The notes under the pieces are model-generated. The model saw nothing but the letters and a program-made list of their open reading frames with translations, was not told where the DNA came from and did no database searches. Both the position numbers and the translations under genes were made by a program. DNA of 14,374 bases from CAZBPZ01 sp964493955 (GTDB lineage Bacteria > Chloroflexota > Dehalococcoidia > Dehalococcoidales > Fen-1064), in the NCBI GenBank assembly GCA_964493955.1, contig CAZBPZ010000043.1, forward strand, positions 1 through 14,374. The letters are read 5' to 3'. This document shows, one piece after another, positions 1 through 6,038 of the stretch (within the stretch, counting starts at the first letter, position 1; each line of letters begins with the position of its first letter).

Positions 1-1445
1 CGTTCACCCACCCAGGTGTCGTAGCCCTCCGGCAGGGACTCGATGAAGTCATGGAGCTGGGCCAGCCTGGCGGCGGCCACGATTTCCTCCTGGCTGGCAT
101 CAACCGCCCCGTAGGCGATGTTCTCGGCAATGGTGGCGGAGAAGAGGAACACGTCCTGCTGGACAATGCCGATATTCCGTCGCAGTGAGGCCAGTGTTAC
201 GTCGCGGATGTCAACCCCGTCAATCGTGATGCTGCCGGCGGTGACATCGTAGAAGCGGGGAATCAGGTTGACAAGGGTAGTCTTGCCGCTGCCCGTCGTG
301 CCGACCAGGGCCACCATCTCCCCTGGTTCCGCCCGGAGGTTTATGTCTTTCAGGACGGTACCGGCGACCTCGTAGGAGTCAGGCTGGCTGTAGCTGAAGG
401 AGACGTCGTGGAACTCCACCAGGCCTTTCACGTCCTTGAGTTCAATGGCACCGCGCTTTTCTTTCACCGCTGACTCGGTATCAAGCACCTCGAAGATGCG
501 CTCCCCGGCGGCCATGGCACGGGAGACCATCGGCACCATGTAGCCCAGCATGCGGATTGGCATGGCCATCATTGCCAGGTAGAAATAAAAGGCTGAAAGC
601 TCGCCAACCGTCAGCCGGCCGGCAATGACCTCCCGGCCACCGAACCAGATTATCAGGCCGCTGGCCAGAGTAAACACCAGCGACATCAGCGGGATGTTGA
701 ATGCCTGGATGAGGCTGGAGCGCAGGCTGTCCTCGTAGAGGGCGGTGGCCTTCTGCCGGAACTTGTGCGATTCGTAACCCTCGCGGGTGAAGGCCTTGAC
801 CACCTTGACCCCGGCCAGGTTCTCCTGGAGGACTATCCCCAGGGCCGCCAGGCCTTCCTGGATTCGTGTCCAGAGCGGCCGCAGCATCAGGCCTATCCGG
901 GCGGCCCAGTAGCCCACGAACGGTATGCAGGCCAGGCTGATGAGGGCAAGCTGCCAGTTGGCCATGAGCATAATCACACAGATACCGACAAAGGTAATGA
1001 CGATGTAGAGTGTCCGCAGCGCCCCGATTGAGATGAAGAAGCGGACGGCTTCAACGTCCTGGGTGGCGCGGGACATGAGCTGGCCGGTTTGTGCCCTGTC
1101 ATGGAAGGCAAAGCTCAGCCGCTGGATGCGGTCGTACAGGCGGTTGCGAATGTCATAGGCCACCCACTGCGAGACATACTCGCCGAGGTAGGTCTGCCCG
1201 AAGGCGAAGGCCCCCCGCAGCGCCGAGGCCCCCAGGATGGCCAGTCCCACCCAGATGAGGTACGTCCGTGTCTGGGGCGTGAGGCCTGCCGCAGCCCGGG
1301 CCGTGATACCGGTATCAACGGCGATACGAATAAGCTGCGGCACACCGAGGGCGAAAGCCGTGGCCATGATGACGCAGATATTGGCCAGGACGACATGTTT
1401 CCAGTACCGCTTGAGGAAGCCGAGCAGCCGAACCAGCGTACGCAT
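1..1445 (-). CDS. ABC exporter (MsbA/multidrug-type half-transporter), partial
   Basis: This is a fused transmembrane-ATPase half-transporter that would act in the inner membrane as a homo- or heterodimer exporting lipid, drug or peptide. The 481 visible residues contain the six-helix membrane domain (about residues 15-310), with hydrophobic segments near 17-42, 62-80, 140-185 and 250-275. The start of the nucleotide-binding domain follows, with Walker A GTTGSGKT at 382-389 and the Q-loop VQQDVFLF at 428-435. The gene runs off the left edge at ...YDTWVGE, so the ABC signature, Walker B and H-loop lie outside the window. The ATG at 1445-1443 is the chosen start because a promoter -10 box lies immediately upstream and no ribosome-binding site is seen, which suggests a leaderless message. 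Substrate cannot be told from sequence. Family call is very sure; a partner gene may lie beyond the left edge. Confidence 0.95.
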   Translation of the reverse strand, partial: MRTLVRLLGFLKRYWKHVVLANICVIMATAFALGVPQLIRIAVDTGITARAAAGLTPQTRTYLIWVGLAILGASALRGAFAFGQTYLGEYVSQWVAYDIRNRLYDRIQRLSFAFHDRAQTGQLMSRATQDVEAVRFFISIGALRTLYIVITFVGICVIMLMANWQLALISLACIPFVGYWAARIGLMLRPLWTRIQEGLAALGIVLQENLAGVKVVKAFTREGYESHKFRQKATALYEDSLRSSLIQAFNIPLMSLVFTLASGLIIWFGGREVIAGRLTVGELSAFYFYLAMMAMPIRMLGYMVPMVSRAMAAGERIFEVLDTESAVKEKRGAIELKDVKGLVEFHDVSFSYSQPDSYEVAGTVLKDINLRAEPGEMVALVGTTGSGKTTLVNLIPRFYDVTAGSITIDGVDIRDVTLASLRRNIGIVQQDVFLFSATIAENIAYGAVDASQEEIVAAARLAQLHDFIESLPEGYDTWVGE

Positions 1446-1454
1446 CTGACGGTA

Positions 1455-1484
1455 ATTATAGTCCCGCCTTGGGGAGAAATACAA
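1455..1484 (-). promoter_or_regulatory. Sigma-70-type promoter of the ABC exporter
   Basis: On the minus strand, TTGTAT (1484-1479) and a perfect TATAAT (1460-1455) are separated by 18 bp. The predicted transcription start falls about 3 nt before the ATG at 1445, so the message would have almost no leader. Sequence-only prediction. Confidence 0.6.
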
Positions 1485-1531
1485 CTTCGGTCCGGTGGTT
1501 GCCGGGGGTACATCTGGCCGCTATTCTCTGC

Positions 1532-1537
1532 TAGAAT
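1532..1537 (+). promoter_or_regulatory. Probable -10 box of the tRNA-Leu gene
   Basis: TAGAAT at 1532-1537 matches the -10 consensus in five of six positions and lies 20 nt before the mature tRNA 5' end. This is a sensible distance for a short 5' extension removed by RNase P. No good -35 hexamer is seen at 17 bp (the bases there are TACATC), so the call is tentative. Confidence 0.4.
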
Positions 1538-1557
1538 GAGTGGGTCGGGAGTAGGGA

Positions 1558-1639
1558 GGGGAAGTGTCGGAACTGGCAGACGAGCATGACTTAGGATCAT
1601 GTGCCGCAAGGCGTGGGGGTTCGAATCCCCCCTTCCCCA
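1558..1639 (+). tRNA. tRNA-Leu (anticodon UAG)
   Basis: This is a complete class II tRNA. The 7-bp acceptor stem GGGGAAG (1558-1564) pairs with CTTCCCC (1632-1638), followed by discriminator A1639. The anticodon stem CATGA/TCATG (1585-1589, 1597-1601) encloses the loop CTTAGGA, giving anticodon TAG at 1592-1594, which reads CUA/CUN leucine codons. A long variable arm with the hairpin GCC-GCAA-GGC follows, then the T arm GGGGG-TTCGAAT-CCCCC (1615-1631). CCA is not encoded, so it must be added enzymatically. A T5 run follows directly (1641-1645). The gene borders a low-GC insert, and its 3' end is a common integration target. Confidence 0.97.
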
Positions 1640-1640
1640 C
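1629..1640 (+). repeat. 12-bp direct repeat, copy 1 (tRNA-Leu 3' end; att-like)
   Basis: CCCCTTCCCCAC covers the last bases of the T stem, the acceptor strand, the discriminator and one base beyond. The same 12 bases recur at 2444-2455 in the same orientation, on the far side of the methyltransferase gene. Integrases often recombine in tRNA 3' ends and leave such a copy. The repeat is short and C-rich, so chance is possible. Confidence 0.4.
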
Positions 1641-1739
1641 TTTTTAAATGGAAATCCCTTCATCCCTGGCTAATTCCAGCACCAACAAGGCTGCTATCTT
1701 CTCAGAGCAGATTTTTTTGTTACTTAAGATTAAGACCTT

Positions 1740-2366
1740 GTGAAGACAATGAGTATATGGAAGTCAGGCTCTGATAGGCTCTTCAATTATATTTTCTACC
1801 TACCTTTTGGCGGCGAAGGGAGTTTTAGGAGAAAGTGTCTGGACTTTGCCCGTATAGAAAAGGGTGATAGGGTTCTGGACGTGTGCTGTGGTAGCGGGGT
1901 ACTCACCAGACTAATTGGGGAATGCTCGGGCTGTTCGGGACAAGTTATCGGCGTTGACATCTCTCAGTCTGCTCTGAAAGAAGCCAAAAACCTGCAAAAC
2001 CAGTGCATTGCATTTACCTGTGCTTCCGGTGAAAATCTGCCGCTTAGGTCGTCCAGTTTTGACAAGTGTTTCCTCTCCTTCGGGTTGCACCATATGGATA
2101 GACAAGCAAGGCAAAAAACTCTTCAAGAAATCGGCCGAACTCTGACTGCAGGCGGTAGCCTTTTTGTGATTGAATATAACCTGCCGGAGGGGGCGGTGGC
2201 GAAGCTTATCTCAAGAGCCTTGGTTAAACTCGACACGAGTCAGGAAGCATGCCCGATGCTGATGAACGCTAATCTTACGGAAGAGCTTCAAAAAGCTGGC
2301 CTCACGATAAAAAGACGCGAGTTCATTGGTAGAGGTATAATTCAACTCGTAGAGGCAGGCAAGTAG
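1740..2366 (+). CDS. Class I SAM-dependent methyltransferase (UbiE/Methyltransf_11-like)
   Basis: This 208-residue cytosolic protein transfers a methyl group from S-adenosylmethionine to an unknown acceptor. Motif I VLDVCCGSG (residues 45-53) is the SAM glycine-rich loop. VIGVDIS (69-75) supplies the acidic residue, D73, that binds the ribose hydroxyls. SSSFDKCFLSFGLHHM is the motif IV/V region. Codon 1 is GTG at 1740; an ATG at 1749 is an alternative, and neither has a clear ribosome-binding site. A weak -10 (TAAGAT, 1725-1730) sits 9 nt before the GTG. Base composition is roughly half GC, and AGA/AGG/ATA codons are common, unlike the neighbours. It lies directly 3' of a tRNA gene, so recent acquisition is likely. 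Substrate cannot be inferred; menaquinone or ubiquinone methylation is not supported by context. Confidence 0.88.
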   Translation: MKTMSIWKSGSDRLFNYIFYLPFGGEGSFRRKCLDFARIEKGDRVLDVCCGSGVLTRLIGECSGCSGQVIGVDISQSALKEAKNLQNQCIAFTCASGENLPLRSSSFDKCFLSFGLHHMDRQARQKTLQEIGRTLTAGGSLFVIEYNLPEGAVAKLISRALVKLDTSQEACPMLMNANLTEELQKAGLTIKRREFIGRGIIQLVEAGK

Positions 2367-2622
2367 CGGCTGTATCTGGCTCTGTTAATTCTGTGCTTAA
2401 AACCCTGGGCTAAATACGACCTCAAAACTTCTACCTATTGATACCCCTTCCCCACCACGAGGCTATACAGGCCGCCCGGCACAGTGAAGGGTGATTCGGG
2501 GCCGTAGTGCTACTCCGGAGGTGCAACCTCAGCGCACGCCGGCCGGTGGCCGTAGTCGTACCCTAAAGTCTCTTTATGCCAACGTCCGGCAGTTCCTGCT
2601 CGTGTGCCGCGTATGAGGAGAA
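2367..2622. other. Gene-free stretch with degraded-looking sequence
   Basis: No intact gene is seen between the methyltransferase stop and the CRISPR-type repeat. The first ~75 bp are AT-richer like the methyltransferase; the rest is GC-rich. It contains the second copy of the 12-bp tRNA-end repeat (2444-2455), a small hairpin GAGGT-GCA-ACCTC (2518-2530) and the 8-bp palindrome CTCCGGAG (2513-2520). On the minus strand, short protein-like stretches end at stops (one ending ...DVGIKRL near 2568, one ending ...VVGKGYQ at 2435). They could be remains of broken genes. If the CRISPR-type repeat is what is left of an array, this would be its leader side. Confidence 0.45.
2444..2455 (+). repeat. 12-bp direct repeat, copy 2 (att-like)
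   Basis: CCCCTTCCCCAC is identical to the tRNA-Leu 3' end at 1629-1640 and lies 815 bp downstream. The GC shift back to the genome average happens close to this copy, consistent with it marking the far edge of an insertion. No integrase gene is present between the copies. Confidence 0.4.
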
Positions 2623-2655
2623 GTCACGCCCCCGTGCGGGGGCGTGGATTGAAAC
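2623..2655 (+). CRISPR. Solitary type I-C-like CRISPR repeat (orphan, no array)
   Basis: This 33-base unit starts GTCACGC and ends GTGGATTGAAAC, the tail typical of many type I CRISPR repeats. Its interior is a perfect 9-bp hairpin: CACGCCCCC (2625-2633) pairs with GGGGGCGTG (2638-2646) around the loop GTGC. Length, palindrome position and the ATTGAAAC end all match type I-C repeats as generally known. No second copy is visible on either side, and no cas genes are in the window. The etfA stop begins only 24 nt after the repeat, too short for a spacer. It therefore looks like a relict or collapsed array, or an independently used repeat. The hairpin could also help stop etfA transcription, but no T-run follows it on that strand. 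Confidence 0.72.
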
Positions 2656-2679
2656 GTGCCTTCCAGGGGTTTTCCGGGG

Positions 2680-3861
2680 TTAGCCCTCTTTCAGCCTCTG
2701 CGTCAGCCGGGGCACAATCTTGAAGAGGTCACCGCAGAGCCCGTAGGTGGCCACCTCAAAAATGGGGGCGTCCGGGTCATCGTTGATGGCCACGATTACC
2801 TCGGCTGTCTGCATGCCGGCCAGGTGCTGCACTGCCCCGGAGATACCGCAGGCGATGTAGAGCTTCGGGCAGACCGTCTTGCCTGTCTGGCCTACCTGGT
2901 GGGCGTAGGGTATCCATCCCTCGTCCACGGGCGGGCGCGACGACCCCACCGCTGCGCCCAGTACCCGGGCCAGCTCCCGGACAAGTTCGAAGTTCTCCGG
3001 CCGGCCAAGCCCCCGCCCGCCGGCCACGATGATGTCAGCCTCCTCCAGCCTGACCTTCTCTTCCAGCTCCTGCACGAACTCGAGCAGCTTTGTCCTGGCG
3101 GTGACGCGGGCCTTATTAAAGTCCAGCCGGACGATTTGGCCGCGGCGGGATGTATCGGCACGGTTGCGCTTGAAGACACGCGGCCGCACGGTTGACATCT
3201 GGGGCCGGCGTGTCTGGCAGGTGATGGTGGCCATGATGTTGCCGCCGAAGGTGGGGCGGGTCTGGAGGAGCAGCCGGCTCGCCGGGTCAATCTCGAGCCC
3301 GGTGCAGTCGGCCGTAAGGCCGGTCCCGAGCCGGGCCGCCACCCTGGGGAGGAAGGCCCGTCCGAACGAGGTTGCCCCCGCCAGCACTATCTCCGGCCGG
3401 TACTCGCGCACCAGGCGCAGCAGCTCGGCGGCGTAGATGTCTTCCTGGGGGGTTGCCAGGAGGGGGTCATCAACCAGGTAGACGCGGTCCGCCCCGTGGG
3501 TAATCAGCCGCTCCACGTCCTGCACGTTGTGGCCGAAGCAGACGGCGCAGAGCTCGGTACCGAGGGCATCGGCCAGCTCCCGGCCCTTTGCCACCAGCTC
3601 GAAGGCCACGGGCTTCAGCACCCCTGACCGTTGCTCGGCATACACCCAGACACCCCGGCAGGAGTCATCGGCCGGGGCCGCTGCGGCCGGCTTTTCGATG
3701 ATGATGGCCTCGAGGGCACAGGCATCAGCGCAGGCCCCGCAGAGGTTGCAGCCGGCACCGATGACGGCCACGCCCTCCACCACCGAGATGATGCCGAACG
3801 GGCAGGCCATCACACAGTTGCCGCAGCCGCTACAGAGGTCAGCCTCAACGCGGATGCTCAC
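2680..3861 (-). CDS. etfA: Electron transfer flavoprotein alpha subunit with N-terminal 2[4Fe-4S] ferredoxin domain
   Basis: This is the FAD-carrying subunit of ETF, which accepts electrons from acyl-CoA dehydrogenase in the cytoplasm. The 393 residues begin with a bacterial ferredoxin domain: C10-x2-C13-x2-C16-x3-C20 and C38-x2-C41-x2-C44-x3-C48. The ETF alpha Rossmann-like domain follows (about 70-270). The C-terminal FAD-binding domain begins near 305 with VGSSRPPVDEGW, then QVGQTG (322-327) and GISGAVQH (339-346). Plain mitochondrial-type EtfA lacks the ferredoxin extension; it is known in Etf proteins of anaerobes, including caffeyl-CoA-reductase-type complexes. Translation starts at a GTG (3861-3859) that overlaps the etfB stop by 4 nt, so the two are translationally coupled. 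The gene is last in the operon and ends 24 nt from the CRISPR-type repeat. Confidence 0.95.
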   Translation of the reverse strand: MSIRVEADLCSGCGNCVMACPFGIISVVEGVAVIGAGCNLCGACADACALEAIIIEKPAAAAPADDSCRGVWVYAEQRSGVLKPVAFELVAKGRELADALGTELCAVCFGHNVQDVERLITHGADRVYLVDDPLLATPQEDIYAAELLRLVREYRPEIVLAGATSFGRAFLPRVAARLGTGLTADCTGLEIDPASRLLLQTRPTFGGNIMATITCQTRRPQMSTVRPRVFKRNRADTSRRGQIVRLDFNKARVTARTKLLEFVQELEEKVRLEEADIIVAGGRGLGRPENFELVRELARVLGAAVGSSRPPVDEGWIPYAHQVGQTGKTVCPKLYIACGISGAVQHLAGMQTAEVIVAINDDPDAPIFEVATYGLCGDLFKIVPRLTQRLKEG

Positions 3862-4640
3862 CCTATTCCCAGCCCCCTGAGTCTTTCCACCAGTGCCTCG
3901 ACCTGCTCGGCCGGGCCGCCCTCCAGCATCTCGCCGCGCCGCTGCCGCTGCGGGAAGAAGACCTTCTGTACCGTGGTGGGGGAGCCGGCCAGGCCCACCC
4001 GGCCGGCATCAATTCCCATCTCCGCCACCGTCCAGACCGGGATTTCGGCCCGGCGGGCGCGCCTCGTACCGCGCAGCGAGGGCAACCGTGGTACGTTGAT
4101 TTCCTTGACGACACTCATCACCGCCGGGAGCGGCACCTCCAGCACCTCGTAGCCTTCCTCCACCATCCGTTCCACTGTCATCTGGCTGCCGGTCACGTCC
4201 CTCACCCGGCTGACATAGGCGGCGAAGGGCCAGGCCAGCATCTCGGCCATCTCCGGGCCCACCTGGCCGGTATCGCCGTCGATTGACTGGCGCCCGCAGA
4301 TGGCAAGGTCGCACCCCAGCCGCAGTACCACCTGCGATAGCGTGTAGGCGGTGGCCAGGGTATCACTGCCGGCGAGGGCACGGTCGCTTATCAGCACCGC
4401 GTCGTCAGCCCCCAGGCTGATGGCCTCGCGCAGCATCTCCTCCGCCTGGGGCGGCCCCATGCTGATGGCGGTGACGGTGCCCCCGAAGCGCTCCCTGAGG
4501 CGCACACCCTCTTCCAGGGCGTAGGTGTCGAACGGGTTGGTGATGTTCTTGATACCCTGGCGCCGCAGGGTATTGGTCTGCGGGTCTATCTCTACCTCGG
4601 TGGTCCCGGGTACCTGTTTCAGGCAGACGATGATTTTCAT
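3858..4640 (-). CDS. etfB: Electron transfer flavoprotein beta subunit
   Basis: This 260-residue subunit pairs with EtfA and carries the second nucleotide site of ETF (AMP in ordinary ETFs, FAD in bifurcating ones). It starts MKIIVCLKQVPGTTEV, the standard EtfB N-terminus, has NPFD at 35-38 and the nucleotide-binding segment DGDTGQVGP at 121-129. It then has the VKEINVPRLPSLRG stretch matching the recognition loop that docks onto acyl-CoA dehydrogenases. The DGDT-QVGP form resembles bifurcating ETFs more than the human-type sequence; this reading is from memory and should be tested by phylogeny. Its ATG overlaps the stop of the upstream dehydrogenase by 4 nt (ATGA), and its stop overlaps the etfA GTG. 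Confidence 0.95.
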   Translation of the reverse strand: MKIIVCLKQVPGTTEVEIDPQTNTLRRQGIKNITNPFDTYALEEGVRLRERFGGTVTAISMGPPQAEEMLREAISLGADDAVLISDRALAGSDTLATAYTLSQVVLRLGCDLAICGRQSIDGDTGQVGPEMAEMLAWPFAAYVSRVRDVTGSQMTVERMVEEGYEVLEVPLPAVMSVVKEINVPRLPSLRGTRRARRAEIPVWTVAEMGIDAGRVGLAGSPTTVQKVFFPQRQRRGEMLEGGPAEQVEALVERLRGLGIG

Positions 4641-5800
4641 CCGATTTCGCGGCGTGCCTTCCTCTTACGCAGGTTGATGGCCACGGCGTTGCGCAGCACC
4701 TCGTTGGAGCCCTCGTAAATCTGGGTTATCTTGGCATCGCGCATCATCTTTTCCAGCGGGTAGTCACGCATGTAGCCGGCCCCGCCGCAGAGCTGCACGG
4801 CCTCAGTAGTAACCTTCATGGCCACGTCCGAGGCAAAGAGCTTGGCCATGGCCGCTTCTTCGGTGTAGCTCCTGGCGCCGGCGTCAATCGTGCGGGCCAC
4901 GGCGTAGACCAGTGCCCGGGCGGCCTCCACCAGCGTGGCCATCTCGCCAAGCCGGTCCTGCACCACTGGCAGGGAAATCAGCGGCTGTCCGAACTGGATG
5001 CGCTGCGAGGTGTAGTCCACCACCGCCTCCAGTGCCCCCTGGGCAATACCCACCGCCTGTGCCCCGATGCCGGGCCGTGACCTGTCCAGCACCCGCATCG
5101 TCAGGATAAACCCGGTCCCTTCCCGGCCAATCAGGTTCTCCTCGGGCACGAAGCAGTCGCGGAAAACAAGCTCGCGGGTGGCCGAGGTGCGGATACCCAT
5201 CTTCTTCTCTTTCTTGCCGAAGGTGAAACCGGGGGTGCCCTTCTCCACGATGAAGGCGCTGGCCCCGCGCGGGCCTCTGGTCTTGTCCGTCAGGGCGATG
5301 ATGGTGTATATCTCGGCCTCACCGCCGTTGGTGATGAACTGCTTGGTGCCGTTGAGCACGTAGCCGCCCGGTACCTTGTCGGCCGTGGCCCTGATGCCGG
5401 CGGCATCGCTGCCGGCGGTGGGCTCGGTTAGCCCGAAGGCGGCCAGGCGCTCCCCGGAAGCGATGGCTGGCAGGTATTTCTGCTTCTGGGCCTCGCTGCC
5501 TGCCTGGATGATGGCGGTGGCCCCCAGGGCGCTGGCGGCGTAGCTCACGGCCACGCCGCTGCAGACCCGGCTCAGCTCTTCCACCACCAGGCAGAGGTCC
5601 AGGCAGCCGCCCCCGAGCCCGTCGTACTCTTCCGGGATGAAGATGCGGAACATATCGCTGGCGGCCAGCTCTTTCATGATGCCCCAGGGGAACTCCTCGC
5701 TCTCGTCCAGCCCGGCCCGCACCGGCAGGACGCGCTCCTCGGCAATACGCCGTGCCAGTGACTTCAGCGTAATCTGGTCATCCGTCAGGAAATAGTCCAA
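4637..5800 (-). CDS. Acyl-CoA dehydrogenase, butyryl/short-chain type
   Basis: This 387-residue flavoenzyme oxidises an acyl-CoA to the 2-enoyl-CoA and passes electrons to ETF. Signatures are AFGLTEPTAGSDA (flavin-site motif), KQFITNG, MGIRTSATRELVF and the C-terminal QIYEGSNEV, whose E363 is the expected catalytic base in the MCAD/butyryl-CoA dehydrogenase position. I chose the TTG at 5800-5798 as start because GGAGGA lies just upstream and the protein then begins DYFLTDDQ like its relatives. The longer reading frame from 5908 would begin upstream of the predicted transcription start. The gene is first in the operon with etfB-etfA and overlaps etfB by 4 nt, so this ETF is its likely dedicated partner. 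Whether it works in the oxidative or the reductive direction is not decided by sequence. Confidence 0.93.
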   Translation of the reverse strand: MDYFLTDDQITLKSLARRIAEERVLPVRAGLDESEEFPWGIMKELAASDMFRIFIPEEYDGLGGGCLDLCLVVEELSRVCSGVAVSYAASALGATAIIQAGSEAQKQKYLPAIASGERLAAFGLTEPTAGSDAAGIRATADKVPGGYVLNGTKQFITNGGEAEIYTIIALTDKTRGPRGASAFIVEKGTPGFTFGKKEKKMGIRTSATRELVFRDCFVPEENLIGREGTGFILTMRVLDRSRPGIGAQAVGIAQGALEAVVDYTSQRIQFGQPLISLPVVQDRLGEMATLVEAARALVYAVARTIDAGARSYTEEAAMAKLFASDVAMKVTTEAVQLCGGAGYMRDYPLEKMMRDAKITQIYEGSNEVLRNAVAINLRKRKARREIG

Positions 5801-5903
5801 TGGCTCCTCCGTGCTGTCAGTTAGCGGGCCCGATGCTGAAATGGCTGTCCGCGGTTTCGCCGCCCGAACATCCGCGCTGCCACCGCGGCACTGTGCGTAA
5901 AAC
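5801..5903 (-). promoter_or_regulatory. ~100-nt leader of the dehydrogenase-etf operon
   Basis: The predicted transcript carries about 100 nt before the TTG start. It includes a ribosome-binding site (GGAGGA, complement near 5804-5809), a 7-bp inverted repeat CCGCGGT/ACCGCGG (5849-5855 with 5882-5888) and a small TGCC-GCGGT-GGCA hairpin. No known riboswitch is recognised. The structure could affect expression or protein binding. Confidence 0.35.
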
Positions 5904-5909
5904 GGCACT

Positions 5910-5940
5910 ATTATAGACGGAGGCTGCGGCCGGCTGTCAA
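5910..5940 (-). promoter_or_regulatory. Strong promoter of the dehydrogenase-etfBA operon
   Basis: Both hexamers are perfect consensus on the minus strand: TTGACA (5940-5935) and TATAAT (5915-5910). The spacing is 19 bp, slightly long. The predicted start near 5903 excludes the upstream ATG at 5908 as a start codon. Confidence 0.72.
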
Positions 5941-6002
5941 GCTGCGGGGGTTAGGCTGGCAGGTGGGGTGGTGACCGCCGTTACGTTGCCGGCCGGCCGC
6001 GA

Positions 6003-6031
6003 TTGTGGGGCCGAGGGAGTTGGGCTATAAT
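6003..6031 (+). promoter_or_regulatory. Promoter of the plsC-ispH operon
   Basis: TTGTGG (6003-6008) and perfect TATAAT (6026-6031) are spaced 17 bp. The ATG of plsC begins 8 nt after the -10 box, so transcription would start at or next to the start codon. It diverges from the etf operon promoter about 60 bp away. Confidence 0.65.
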
Positions 6032-6038
6032 GCAGCCT

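Noticed and set aside
1089..1589. Plus-strand open frame of 166 codons
   Set aside because: It lies antisense to the ABC exporter, has low-complexity composition and runs into the tRNA; no family features.
1115..1663. Minus-strand open frame of 182 codons across the tRNA gene, containing a GDSNPHALRHM-type stretch
   Set aside because: That stretch is the tRNA-Leu read on the wrong strand, a familiar false gene, and the rest is antisense to the ABC exporter.
2625..2646. The repeat hairpin as an ordinary intrinsic terminator of etfA
   Set aside because: The stem is strong, but on the etfA strand it is followed by GACTTCTCC with no U-tract. The conserved CRISPR-type flanks are not explained by a terminator.
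2456..2690. A full CRISPR array around the repeat
   Set aside because: I looked for a second repeat 60-80 bp on either side and for any other ATTGAAAC in the window and found none. Only a solitary repeat can be claimed.
5801..5908. N-terminal extension of the dehydrogenase from the ATG at 5908
   Set aside because: It would start upstream of the predicted transcription start, has no homologous sequence in the family, and the TTG at 5800 has a good ribosome-binding site.
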